DNA of 64,000 nucleotides from NCBI RefSeq assembly GCF_010731815.2, contig NZ_AP022593.1, forward strand, positions 3,720,001 through 3,784,000, given 5' to 3'. Source of the stretch: Mycolicibacterium arabiense. Its GTDB lineage: Bacteria > Actinomycetota > Actinomycetes > Mycobacteriales > Mycobacteriaceae. Positions 7,599 to 16,325 of this stretch are shown here, in pieces. Positions within the stretch are counted from its first letter, which is position 1. Each line of letters begins with the position of its first letter. A program made the translations under genes and the position numbers. The notes beneath the pieces were generated by a model. It saw only the letters and a list, made by a program, of their open reading frames with translations. It had not been told where the DNA came from and searched no databases.

Positions 7599-9625
7599 CG
7601 ACCACCGATGGGATCGACCCGATCCTGGCACCGCTGTTCGAGCCGATCACACTGGGCAACACAGTGATTCGCAACCGAGTGGTGATGACGGGCCACGGCA
7701 CCGGGATGGCCAAGGACTACCTGCCCACCGACCAGCACGTCGCCTACTACCGCGAACGGGCGATGGGTGGCGCCGGTCTGATCGGCATGGCGTTCCCGCA
7801 GATCCACCCCACCTCGCAGGACGTCCCGGGGGAGCCACGAGCATGGCTGCCCGAGATCGTGCCGGGTCTGCGCAAGATCAGCGACGCGGTCCACGAGTAC
7901 GGCGCCCGAATCGTGATGCAGCTCGGGCACGGTGGCCGTCAGGGGCACTCGACGTTCACCGAACGCGCGCTGTGGGGACCATCGAACACTCCGTGCCCGT
8001 TCAACCTCGAGATGCCCAAGGAGATGGAACTCGAGGACATCGACGAGATCGTCGAGGCCCATGCCGTGGGTGCCCGGCACGCCAAGCAGGGCGGTATGGA
8101 CGGGGTCGAAATCCATTCGGGGTACGGCGGTTACCTGCTTGCGTCATTCCTCTCCCACTTCTCCAACCACCGCGCCGACGAGTACGGCGGCAGCCTGGAG
8201 AACCGGATGCGCATCGTGCTGCGCGTCATCGATGCCGTCCGCGCCGAAGTCGGCCCGGGCTTCCTGGTCGGCATGAACCTGCAGGGGCACGACTTCAGCC
8301 CGAGGGGGATCGAGGTCGACGACGCCCAGCGGATCGCCCAGGCCTGCGTGGCGACGGGCAAGATCGACTACGTCTGCGTCAAGGCCGCCACCTACAACCA
8401 GGCCCACCAGAACGTCCCGGACATGCAGCATCCCAAGCGAATCTGGGAGAGCCTCGCCGCGGCCGTCAAGGCGGTCGTCGACGTCCCGGTCATCGCGGTG
8501 GGACGCATCAACGAACCCACCGACGCCGCCGACGTCCTACGCCTCGGCCACGCCGACATGGTCGCGATGACCCGTCAGCAGATCGCTGACCCGGAAACGG
8601 TCAACAAGATGAGGGACGGCCGCCTCGACGAGATCCGCCGATGCATCGGCTGCAACCAGGGGTGCATCGACCGGTTGTTCGACGTCACGCACTCGTCCTG
8701 CGTACACAATCCGGCCGCCGGATACGAGCGCGAGTTGGGCATCGGGACCCTGATGCCGGCAACGTTCCGACGACGCGTCGTCGTGATCGGCGCCGGGCCG
8801 GCCGGTATGAAGGCGGCTGAGACTGCCGCCCGTCAGGGCCACGAGGTCACCCTCGTCGAACGACGCCAACGCACGGGCGGTCAACTGCGCATCGCGGCGA
8901 AGATCGAAGGGCGCGGCGAGATCGCTGGGGTGATCGACCATCTCGACGTGATGGTCCGCAAGTACGGCGTCGACGTCCGGCTGGGTTGGTCACCGACGGC
9001 CGAGGAGGTGCTCGATCTGGAACCCGATCACGTCATCGTGGCGACCGGATCCGCACCGGGTGACGACATCGTCGGGAACCTCGCACAGGGGATCGCGTTC
9101 ACACCGGGCCTCGATCAGGAACACGTGCTGTCGGTGTGGGACGTCCTGGAGGACGACCGGCCGGTAGGGCGCCACGTGGTCGTCGTCGACGACGGTGAAG
9201 GAGGGTGGAAGGGCATCGGACTCGCGCTGCAACTGCAGAGCGACCACCGCGACGTCGAGTTCGTCACGCCGCTGCCCTACGTTGGTGCCAAGCTGGGCCC
9301 GTTCAGCGCCAACCTGGCGGTACCGCGAATTCACCAGTCGGGCATGACGACCCGCCCGTTCACGACCGTGACTGCCGTCGACGGCCCGACCGTCCACATC
9401 AGTGACCGGGCCCGTCCCGACACCGTCACCGACGTCGACACGGTGATCCTGGCCGGCTGGCATCGGCCGGTCACCGGGTTGTACTTCGCGCTCAAGGGTC
9501 GGGGAGTGTCGCTCGAGCGCATCGGTGACGCCATCGCCAGCCGATCCATGATGGAGGCGGTGCACGAAGGCGAACGCGCCGCCCGCCGCATTCCCTCGAC
9601 GACCCCTTCGACCGCGCGCGTCTAG
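7595..9625 (+). CDS. Old-yellow-enzyme family NADH:flavin oxidoreductase with 4Fe-4S cluster
   Basis: A 676-residue protein built like 2,4-dienoyl-CoA reductase and trimethylamine dehydrogenase. An FMN TIM barrel (about 12-345) carries QLGHGGRQ and the YGGSLENR segment; a Cys cluster follows (Cys350, Cys353, Cys357, Cys369); then a C-terminal FAD/NAD domain with GAGPAG at 399-404. Expected chemistry is enone reduction or oxidative N-demethylation; the sequence does not decide. The GTG start overlaps the GMC stop by 4 bases, implying translational coupling, so the two flavoenzymes probably act on successive intermediates. Confidence 0.88.
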   Translation: MTTTDGIDPILAPLFEPITLGNTVIRNRVVMTGHGTGMAKDYLPTDQHVAYYRERAMGGAGLIGMAFPQIHPTSQDVPGEPRAWLPEIVPGLRKISDAVHEYGARIVMQLGHGGRQGHSTFTERALWGPSNTPCPFNLEMPKEMELEDIDEIVEAHAVGARHAKQGGMDGVEIHSGYGGYLLASFLSHFSNHRADEYGGSLENRMRIVLRVIDAVRAEVGPGFLVGMNLQGHDFSPRGIEVDDAQRIAQACVATGKIDYVCVKAATYNQAHQNVPDMQHPKRIWESLAAAVKAVVDVPVIAVGRINEPTDAADVLRLGHADMVAMTRQQIADPETVNKMRDGRLDEIRRCIGCNQGCIDRLFDVTHSSCVHNPAAGYERELGIGTLMPATFRRRVVVIGAGPAGMKAAETAARQGHEVTLVERRQRTGGQLRIAAKIEGRGEIAGVIDHLDVMVRKYGVDVRLGWSPTAEEVLDLEPDHVIVATGSAPGDDIVGNLAQGIAFTPGLDQEHVLSVWDVLEDDRPVGRHVVVVDDGEGGWKGIGLALQLQSDHRDVEFVTPLPYVGAKLGPFSANLAVPRIHQSGMTTRPFTTVTAVDGPTVHISDRARPDTVTDVDTVILAGWHRPVTGLYFALKGRGVSLERIGDAIASRSMMEAVHEGERAARRIPSTTPSTARV

Positions 9626-9647
9626 GGTTCGGCACATCGACACGACG

Positions 9648-10532
9648 GTGTCCGCCCGGCACACCTCTGCGGCGATGTTGGTCGTCGTCGCGGCCGTGGT
9701 GCAACAGCTCGGTGCAGCACTGGCCGTCACCATCTTTCCCACCGTGGGGGCAGTGGGCATCGTCGCCTCGCGATTCCTCGTCGCGAGCGTGGTGCTGTGC
9801 ATCCTGGTGCGGCCCAGGGTGCGCGCGCTCTCCAGGCGGCACTGGCTGACTGTCGTCGGTTTGGCGGTGACGATGACCTCGCTGAGCCTGCTGTTCTACA
9901 GCGCCTCGGGACGCATCCCGTTGGGAGTCGCCGTCACCATCGAAGTCTGCGGCCCACTGGTCTTGTCGGTGGTGACGAGCAACCGGCGGTCCGCGTGGCT
10001 GTGGGCGCTGATGGCATTCACCGGCATCGTCGCGCTGGCCGCAGCGGCCGGGAACCTCGGCGATGGAAGACTGCCCGGCTACCTGTTCGCCGCGGGCGCG
10101 GCAACCGCGTGGGCCGCGTACATCATGGCGTCCTCCGTTGCGGGTCCACTGTTCCCCGGTCTCGACGCACTAGCGATTGCCACGACATTGGGGGCCTTGG
10201 TGATGGTCCCCGTAGCGGCGGTGTCGGGAACTGCCCACGCCACCGACAGTTGGCCGGTCCTCGGTACCGTGATCGTCGTGGCGTTCGCCAGCACGGTGAT
10301 ACCGCACTCGATGGAGTTGGTGTCGTTGCGGCGGTTGCCGCCGTCGACCTTCGCCGTCTTGACTTGCCTGTCCCCGGTCTTCGCCACGGTGATCGGGTGG
10401 CTGGCACTCGGTCAGCAGCTCTCCACCATCCACTACCTCGCGATCGCACTGGTCACCACGGCCAGCGTCGGCGCGGTGGCACATTCCCCGCGCCGCGGTA
10501 CCCCATCGACAGGACCTCCCCCGAATGAGTGA
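9648..10532 (+). CDS. EamA/DMT-family transporter
   Basis: A 294-residue membrane protein with ten predicted hydrophobic helices arranged as two EamA repeats, similar in length and pattern to the threonine/homoserine exporter RhtA. It begins at a GTG 22 bases after the flavin oxidoreductase and overlaps the MFS gene by 8 bases. EamA carriers move amino acids or small metabolites across the inner membrane, often outward. In this operon it could export an intermediate or by-product, or import the substrate; direction cannot be read from sequence. Confidence 0.82.
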   Translation: MSARHTSAAMLVVVAAVVQQLGAALAVTIFPTVGAVGIVASRFLVASVVLCILVRPRVRALSRRHWLTVVGLAVTMTSLSLLFYSASGRIPLGVAVTIEVCGPLVLSVVTSNRRSAWLWALMAFTGIVALAAAAGNLGDGRLPGYLFAAGAATAWAAYIMASSVAGPLFPGLDALAIATTLGALVMVPVAAVSGTAHATDSWPVLGTVIVVAFASTVIPHSMELVSLRRLPPSTFAVLTCLSPVFATVIGWLALGQQLSTIHYLAIALVTTASVGAVAHSPRRGTPSTGPPPNE

Positions 10533-11739
10533 CTCCCCAACCCAGGATCGAACTCTGGTGCTCTGGCGCTGCACCGTCTGCGCGTTCTTCGCCTCATTCG
10601 GGATGCTGCTGTCGACCTGGGCCGTGCACCTTCCGACTCTGCAGCAGCGAGCCGACATCTCGACGGCCCAGCTGGGAACCGTCCTGATGGTCCTCGGCGC
10701 CGGATCCCTGCTCGCCATGCAGTTCAGTGGGTCGTTGATCGATCGCGTGGGGAGCCGGGCCGTGGCCGTGGTGTCAGGGACGGCCATGGCACTCCTGCTG
10801 AACGTTCCGCTTCTCGCGGCCACGCTCTCGCAGGCCGTCGTCGGAGCCTTCGTCTTCGGCGTCGCCGTCGGTGCAGCGGACGTATCGATGAATGCCGCGG
10901 CCGTCGACGTCGAACGCGAGTACGACCGCCCCATCATGGCGGCATTCCACGGTGTGTTCTCCATCGGCACCGTCGCCGGATCGTTGCTCGCCGCCGCCGG
11001 GTTCAGCACCGGGGTGGATGCGACGATCCAAACCGTGGCCGTCGCAGGCCTATGCGCGTGCGTCGTCCTGGGCGCGGCCTTGCTGACGCGCCGGACCGAC
11101 CGGGGGCGCTCGGCCCCGGCGTCGAAAGGGGATCGAGACCGCCCTGGACCGACGGCCAAGAGGCGGCGGCCCTCCATGCGGGTGTTCGTCCTGGGCATGC
11201 TCGCGTTTCTGCTCCTACTGGCCGAGGGGTCTGCGATGGATTGGAGCAGTCTGCACGCTCAACGACATCTCGGCGCCTCCCCGACCTTGGGGGCACTGGC
11301 ATTCGGGACGTTCGTGACGGCCATGACGATCGGACGGTTCAGTGTCGACCGAATCGTGTCGAGGGTGGGCTCGGTACGGGTCGTTCGGTGGGGCTCGGCG
11401 GCGGCAGCTCTCGGCCTACTGATCGTCACGCTGTCTCCCGCGCTGCCCGTCACTCTCATCGGGTGGTTGCTGCTGGGACTCGGGCTCGCCGGCGGCGTGC
11501 CGCAGGCATTGACCGCCGCCGGCAATGTCGGCAGCGAGCCGGGGCGGGCACTGTCGCGGGTCGTCGGCCTGGGATACATCGGCATCCTTTCCGGACCCGG
11601 AATCATCGGGTGGGTCGCGGAGTTCACCTCGCTCAACATCGCGCTCGTCGTGCCGCTGTGCGCGGCCGTCGCGTGTGCGCTCATCGCAGGTGTCGTAGCG
11701 GTCCCGCTCAGGGAGGACGTACAGCACCAGCCGTCTTGA
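10525..11739 (+). CDS. MFS transporter
   Basis: A 404-residue major facilitator with about 12 hydrophobic helices. The loop after helix 2 carries DRVGSRAVAV, a version of the MFS A-motif, and the central cytoplasmic loop (about residues 190-215) is basic. It resembles the YbjJ-like branch of uncharacterised facilitators. It is the last gene of the GMC/OYE/EamA/MFS operon. A second transporter in one operon suggests paired uptake and efflux. Substrate unknown. Confidence 0.83.
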   Translation: MSDSPTQDRTLVLWRCTVCAFFASFGMLLSTWAVHLPTLQQRADISTAQLGTVLMVLGAGSLLAMQFSGSLIDRVGSRAVAVVSGTAMALLLNVPLLAATLSQAVVGAFVFGVAVGAADVSMNAAAVDVEREYDRPIMAAFHGVFSIGTVAGSLLAAAGFSTGVDATIQTVAVAGLCACVVLGAALLTRRTDRGRSAPASKGDRDRPGPTAKRRRPSMRVFVLGMLAFLLLLAEGSAMDWSSLHAQRHLGASPTLGALAFGTFVTAMTIGRFSVDRIVSRVGSVRVVRWGSAAAALGLLIVTLSPALPVTLIGWLLLGLGLAGGVPQALTAAGNVGSEPGRALSRVVGLGYIGILSGPGIIGWVAEFTSLNIALVVPLCAAVACALIAGVVAVPLREDVQHQPS

Positions 11740-11763
11740 CTGTGCACCAGAACCGCGCGCCGC

Positions 11764-11807
11764 TGCACATGATGTGTCTGTCGCCGTCATGGCCGCCCGC
11801 TGAGACT
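11764..11807 (+). promoter_or_regulatory. TGCACA-motif operator of the HisD-like operon
   Basis: TGCACATGATGTGT lies at 11764-11777. The hexamer GAGACT at 11802-11807, which keeps the two most conserved -10 bases (second A, last T), begins 38 bases after the motif start, the same spacing as at the 473 and 6033 promoters. Confidence 0.5.
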
Positions 11808-11870
11808 GGAGTCACGTCCGCAGGCAAGACCGCCGACGTTCGATGCCCAGCAGCGCAAGGAGATTCACCC

Positions 11871-13208
11871 GTGTCGGACACACTCAAGGCACCCGCCGCC
11901 GAAGTCTCGACGGCGAACAAGAGCAATCCTCGGGTGGTCGACACCGTCGCCGCGGTGCTCGCCGACATCCGTTCGGGCGGCGACGACGCGGTGCGCAAGT
12001 ACTCCGAGCAGTTCGACCGCTGGTCACCGGAGGCGTTCCGCCTCGACGACGCCCAGATCGCGCGCATCGTGGGGGACCTGCCGACGACGGTCATCGACGA
12101 CCTCACATTCGTACAACGTCAGGTGCGCAACTTCGCACAGGCACAACGTGACTCCATGCTCGACGTCGAGATCGAGACGCTGCCGGGCGTTCGCCTGGGC
12201 CACAAGCACGTGCCGGTGGCGGCCTCGGGCGCCTACGTTCCCGGTGGGCGCTATCCGCTGACGGCGTCAGCGCACATGACCGTCGTCACCGCCAAGGTCG
12301 CCGGGGTCGAGCGCGTGGCGGCTACCACGCCGCCCAACGACGGCATCGCCCCGCCGATCAGCGTGGCTGCCATGCACCTGGCCGGCGCCGACGAGATCTA
12401 CGTCCTCGGTGGCGTGCAGGCAATCGGCGCACTGGCACTGGGCACGGAGACGATCGCGCCCGTCAACCTGCTCACTGGGCCTGGAAACGCCTACGTGGCA
12501 GAAGCCAAACGCCAGTTGTTCGGAGAAGTCGGCATCGACTTGTTCGCAGGCCCCACCGAGGTGCTGATCGTCGCGGACGACACCGCCGATCCATTCGTCG
12601 TCGCTGCGGACCTCCTGAGCCAGGCCGAACACGGCCCGGATTCGCCGTGCGTTCTGATCACCACCTCGGAGCGGGTCGGCCGCGAGACCATTGCGGAGGT
12701 GACGCGGCAGCTGCGCAATCTGCCCACCGCCTCCGTGGCGTCGGTGTCGTGGCGGGACCACGGCGAGGTTCGGCTCGTGGACACGATCGACGAGGCCTTC
12801 GCGCTGGCCGACCGGTACGCCAGCGAGCACGTGCAGATCCTGACGGCCGAACCGCGGGCGGCCCTCACCGGCATGCGCGACTACGGTGCGCTGTTCCTCG
12901 GCGAGAAGACGTGCGTATCGTTCGGCGACAAGGCGATCGGTACCAACCACGTGTTACCCACCCTCGGCGCCGCCCGGTACACGGGTGGACTGTGGGTCGG
13001 CAAGTACCTCAAGACCGTCACCTACCAGGAGATCGACGACGCCCAGTCCAGCGCGGAGCTGGGGCGCATCTGCGGGCGGGCGGCACGCTTGGAGAACTTC
13101 GAGGGACACGCGCGCTCCGCCGACGTTCGCGCGGCCAAGTATGGCGGCGACACGCTGCCGTGGTCCGATCACGACCTCACCGCCGGTCAGCGCGCAACGC
13201 TTGCCTGA
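11871..13208 (+). CDS. Histidinol-dehydrogenase-like NAD-dependent alcohol dehydrogenase
   Basis: A 445-residue HisD-superfamily enzyme. The zinc ligands (Gln251, His254, Asp353, His413) and the catalytic Glu319-His320 pair (ASEHVQ) are all present, so it should oxidise a primary alcohol to a carboxylate in two NAD-dependent steps. The operon has no other his gene and includes an aspartase and a ThuA-like protein, so histidine biosynthesis is unlikely. The closest functional analogy I know is sulfopropanediol 3-dehydrogenase (HpsN), but no sulfolactate lyase is nearby. The GTG start has AAGGAG (11857-11862) 8 bases upstream. Confidence 0.85.
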   Translation: MSDTLKAPAAEVSTANKSNPRVVDTVAAVLADIRSGGDDAVRKYSEQFDRWSPEAFRLDDAQIARIVGDLPTTVIDDLTFVQRQVRNFAQAQRDSMLDVEIETLPGVRLGHKHVPVAASGAYVPGGRYPLTASAHMTVVTAKVAGVERVAATTPPNDGIAPPISVAAMHLAGADEIYVLGGVQAIGALALGTETIAPVNLLTGPGNAYVAEAKRQLFGEVGIDLFAGPTEVLIVADDTADPFVVAADLLSQAEHGPDSPCVLITTSERVGRETIAEVTRQLRNLPTASVASVSWRDHGEVRLVDTIDEAFALADRYASEHVQILTAEPRAALTGMRDYGALFLGEKTCVSFGDKAIGTNHVLPTLGAARYTGGLWVGKYLKTVTYQEIDDAQSSAELGRICGRAARLENFEGHARSADVRAAKYGGDTLPWSDHDLTAGQRATLA

Positions 13209-13239
13209 CACACGTCCTTCCTCAGCAAGGAGCACCGTC

Positions 13240-13791
13240 ATGACCCGACACGATCCGCCTCGGCTGCCCACTCTGCGCGCCGTCGACCACGTCGCCTACA
13301 CCGTGCCGAGCCTCGACGAGGCCATAGCGTTCTTCGTCGACCACTTCGGCGCCGAGCTGATCTTCACCGACGGCCCCTTCGCGGACCCCACATCCGACGG
13401 AATGCGCAGGCGCCTCGACGTGGACCCACGCGCGCAGTGCTCACTGGCGATGCTCCGCCTCGGCCAGCACCACAACGTCGAACTGTTCGAATACACGGCG
13501 CCCGAACAACAGTCGACGCCGCCACGCAACAGCGACGTCGGCGGGCACCACCTCGCCTTCTACGTCGACGACATCGACGCCGCATTCGACTACGTCCGGT
13601 CGATTCCCGGTGTGGTCACGCAGGAGGGGCCGAACGACGTCAGCCCCGACGCTCCGGTCGCCGGACAGCGGTGGTTCTACTTCAAGACGCCCTGGGGCAT
13701 GCAAATGGAGTTGACGACGTGCGGGGGCGACGGCTTCTACACCGGTCTGCCCGGCGCCGAGATGGTGGCGCCCACCGAGACCTGGAGATGA
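13240..13791 (+). CDS. VOC-family protein (glyoxalase/dioxygenase fold)
   Basis: A 183-residue vicinal-oxygen-chelate protein with two beta-alpha-beta-beta-beta modules. Candidate metal ligands are His17 (AVDHVAY), Glu81 (HHNVELFEY), His103 (GGHHLAFYV) and Glu157 (MQMELTT), so it probably binds a divalent metal and acts as lyase, isomerase or epimerase rather than a resistance protein. AAGGAG (13227-13232) precedes the ATG by 7 bases. It follows the HisD-like gene by 31 bases and overlaps the aspartase start by 4. Specific reaction unknown. Confidence 0.82.
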   Translation: MTRHDPPRLPTLRAVDHVAYTVPSLDEAIAFFVDHFGAELIFTDGPFADPTSDGMRRRLDVDPRAQCSLAMLRLGQHHNVELFEYTAPEQQSTPPRNSDVGGHHLAFYVDDIDAAFDYVRSIPGVVTQEGPNDVSPDAPVAGQRWFYFKTPWGMQMELTTCGGDGFYTGLPGAEMVAPTETWR

Positions 13792-15275
13792 GCGCGCCAC
13801 TGATGACCGCCCACCTCGTCGACGGGCCTCAGGCGACGCGCGTAGAGCGGGACTCCCTTGGCTCGCTCGACGTGCCCGTCGACGCCTACTACGGCATCCA
13901 CGCTGCGCGCGCAGTCGCCAACTTCCCCATCTCGGGTGTCACCCTCTCTGCCTACCCCCACTTCGTCTCTGCCTTGGCTGCGGTGAAAGAGGCGGCAGCG
14001 CTGGCGAACTGCGAACTGGGCTTGCTCGACAGCAGACGCAGCAGTGCGATCGTCGCCGCATGTGGCGAGATCCGCTCAGGCGCGCTGCACGAACACTTCG
14101 TCGTCGACGTCATCCAGGGAGGGGCGGGCACGTCGACGAACATGAACGCCAACGAGGTCATCGCCAACCGCGCCTCGGAGCTACTGGGAGGAAACCGCGG
14201 AGACTACGATCTCGTCGACCCCCTCGAGCACGTCAACAGAAGTCAGAGCACCAACGACGTGTATCCCACCGCCATCAAAGTGGCGCTGCAGATGCACATC
14301 AGCGACCTTCACGAAACCCTGCTCGGACTCGCCTCCGCCTTCGGCACGAAGGCCGAGGAGTTCGCGTCGGTCTTGAAGATGGGGCGAACGCAGCTACAGG
14401 ACGCGGTACCAATGACTCTCGGTCAAGAGTTCGGTACGTACGCTGTCATGGTCGCCGAGGACGCCGAACGACTCCGCGAGGCTGCGCGCCTGGTCTCCGA
14501 GGTCAACCTCGGCGGTACCGCCATCGGAACGGGCCTCAACTCCCATCCCGGGTACGCCCCGCTCGTGTGTGCCAAGCTCAACGAGATCACGGGACTCGAA
14601 CTGTCGACGGCTCCGGACCTCATCGAGGCGACGCAGGACGTGGGCGCGTTCGTGCAAGTGTCGGGTGTGCTCAAGCGGACGGCGCTGAAGCTGTCGAAGA
14701 TATGCAATGACCTGCGCCTGCTTTCCTCGGGCCCGCGGTCGGGCTTGAACGAGATCAACCTTCCTGCAATACAATCGGGATCCAGCATCATGCCGGGAAA
14801 GGTCAACCCCGTCATACCCGAGGTCGTCAATCAGGTTGCCTTCGAAGTAGTCGGAAACGACGTCACCATCAGCATGGCCGCCGAAGCAGGACAGCTGCAG
14901 CTCAACGCCTTCGAACCGATCATCGCTCACAGCCTGTTCCAGTCGCTGACCCACCTACGGGCGGCCTGCCAGACTCTCGTCGACCGCTGCATCACGGGGA
15001 TCAGTGCAAACGAAGCGCGACTGCATGATTCAGTCATCAACTCCATCGGCGTCATCACTGCCTTGAATCCCTACATCGGATACGCAGCCTCGGCCCGGGT
15101 GGCGAAGGCGGCGCTGCAGAGCGGTAGGACCATCCCCGACCTCGTCGTCGAGGAGGGGCTACTGACGGCGGAACAGGTCACCGTCTTGCTGATGCCAGAA
15201 TCTCTGGTGAGGCCACGGGAGATGGTGTCGCTCGGCGCCGCCACCGGAATCGACCAAGGGAAGGGCGCCCACTGA
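13788..15275 (+). CDS. aspA: Aspartate ammonia-lyase
   Basis: A 495-residue member of the aspartase/fumarase superfamily. All three conserved regions are seen: GTSTNMNANE (114-123), GRTQLQDAVP (199-208) and the catalytic loop signature GSSIMPGKVN (331-340). The text following the signature (PVIPEVVNQ, then MAAEAGQLQLN) is closer to aspartase than to fumarase. It should release ammonia from L-aspartate to give fumarate; a substituted aspartate is possible. The ATG at 13788 overlaps the VOC stop; MTAHLVDG at 13803 is an alternative start. Its presence suggests nitrogen from the island's substrate passes through an aspartate-like compound. Confidence 0.85.
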   Translation: MSAPLMTAHLVDGPQATRVERDSLGSLDVPVDAYYGIHAARAVANFPISGVTLSAYPHFVSALAAVKEAAALANCELGLLDSRRSSAIVAACGEIRSGALHEHFVVDVIQGGAGTSTNMNANEVIANRASELLGGNRGDYDLVDPLEHVNRSQSTNDVYPTAIKVALQMHISDLHETLLGLASAFGTKAEEFASVLKMGRTQLQDAVPMTLGQEFGTYAVMVAEDAERLREAARLVSEVNLGGTAIGTGLNSHPGYAPLVCAKLNEITGLELSTAPDLIEATQDVGAFVQVSGVLKRTALKLSKICNDLRLLSSGPRSGLNEINLPAIQSGSSIMPGKVNPVIPEVVNQVAFEVVGNDVTISMAAEAGQLQLNAFEPIIAHSLFQSLTHLRAACQTLVDRCITGISANEARLHDSVINSIGVITALNPYIGYAASARVAKAALQSGRTIPDLVVEEGLLTAEQVTVLLMPESLVRPREMVSLGAATGIDQGKGAH

Positions 15276-15934
15276 TGACCAACGTTCTCTACCTCTATGG
15301 CGGTTGGCCCGGGCATCGGCCGTACAACATCGCCGAATGGACTCGCGACCTCGTCGGTGAACTCGGGTACGACATCGAAGAGTCACACGACATCTTCACT
15401 CTCGATCGCGATCTCACCGCCTACGACCTGATCATCCTCGGCTGGAACAACGCGCTCACGACCGAAGACCTGTCCGACTCCCAGGAAGACCACCTACTCG
15501 AGGCCGTGGAGTCAGGGACGGGCGTAGCGGCATGGCACGGTGCAGCAGCGGCGTTCAGGTCCAGTTTGCGATACCACCTGATGCTGGGCGGTGACTTCCT
15601 CGCGCATCCGGGAGGGGAAGGGTATCCGCACCCGTACGAGGTCAACGTGACCAATCGCGACCACCCCGTGACCCAGGGCGTGAATGACTTCTCGGTGGCC
15701 TCCGAGCAGTACTACATGAGCACCGACCCCAACAACGAGGTGCTGGCCGAAACCACCTTCGACGGCTCGCACCTCGCCTGGCTCGACGGGCTCAAGAGCC
15801 CCGTGGCATGGGTCCGTCAGTGGGGTGAGGGGCGAGTGTTCTACCACTCGATCGGTCACGCGCCGCAGGATCTCGCCGGCGCAGACGTCCGCAGGCTGAC
15901 CAAGCAGGGCATCGCCTGGGCGGCGCGCCGCTGA
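15275..15934 (+). CDS. ThuA-like domain protein
   Basis: A 219-residue protein of the ThuA/glutamine-amidotransferase-like fold. The N-terminal VLYLYGGWPGHRPYN, the central GTGVAAWHGA (about residues 84-93) and the C-terminal GEGRVFYHSIGH are typical of this family. ThuA proteins act with sugar oxidoreductases that make 3-keto sugars, as in trehalose and sucrose utilisation, although the precise chemistry differs between systems. The ATG shares one base with the aspartase stop. With the GMC enzyme and the aldose-dehydrogenase-like AKR, it supports a keto-sugar or polyol-like intermediate in this island. Confidence 0.82.
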   Translation: MTNVLYLYGGWPGHRPYNIAEWTRDLVGELGYDIEESHDIFTLDRDLTAYDLIILGWNNALTTEDLSDSQEDHLLEAVESGTGVAAWHGAAAAFRSSLRYHLMLGGDFLAHPGGEGYPHPYEVNVTNRDHPVTQGVNDFSVASEQYYMSTDPNNEVLAETTFDGSHLAWLDGLKSPVAWVRQWGEGRVFYHSIGHAPQDLAGADVRRLTKQGIAWAARR

Positions 15935-16325
15935 GGCGCGAGCACTCCCGTATCCGCCAGCCAGCTAACCGCACGGGTTCCTCGGCGCTGCGTGCGCGCA
16001 CCTAGGGACGTGCAGCCGGCGCTGCCGCGACAGCCCCTTCTCGAGTGAGCTTCATCCGAGCGTCCTACCGGGTGGTGCTCGATGCCGCGAGACGTCTGTG
16101 AGCTGCAGGTTTCCGGCTCGAAACTGCGCTGTAACGGTAGTCAGCCCGTACCCACTGCGTGCAACGACCCGGGCGGTAGTTGCACACAATGGGTCTGACT
16201 CACGCACCCTCGTTCAACCACAATTCAACTGTGGCGGCAGTCACAGGCGCCAGCGCAGCACTCACTTCGCGCCCGCCGCAACGATTTCGCAGCGACCGCA
16301 GAACACCTGGATGAAGGGATACGAG
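15935..16325. other. 391-base intergenic region before the APC permease
   Basis: No gene is supported here. It holds one TGCACA-type site (16181-16194), a C-rich inverted repeat CCACA (16218-16222) / TGTGG (16230-16234) where the -10 would be expected, and a GC-rich stretch just after the ThuA-like gene that may end transcription. The long distance from the motif to the permease start implies a leader of roughly 95 bases. Confidence 0.45.
16181..16194 (+). promoter_or_regulatory. TGCACA-motif operator of the APC permease
   Basis: The bases TGCACACAATGGGT match the island consensus at 12 of 14 defined or neutral positions. The hexamer starting 38 bases on (CACAAT, 16219-16224) retains the -10 second A and last T, within a short inverted repeat. 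Confidence 0.45.

Noticed and set aside
11052..11870. Upstream extension of the HisD-like protein through the MFS gene
   Set aside because: Arg-rich out-of-frame text; AAGGAG and GTG at 11871 give a normal-length enzyme.
11871..13208. Calling the HisD-like protein histidinol dehydrogenase of histidine biosynthesis
   Set aside because: No other his gene is near, and the operon and promoter belong to the catabolic island.
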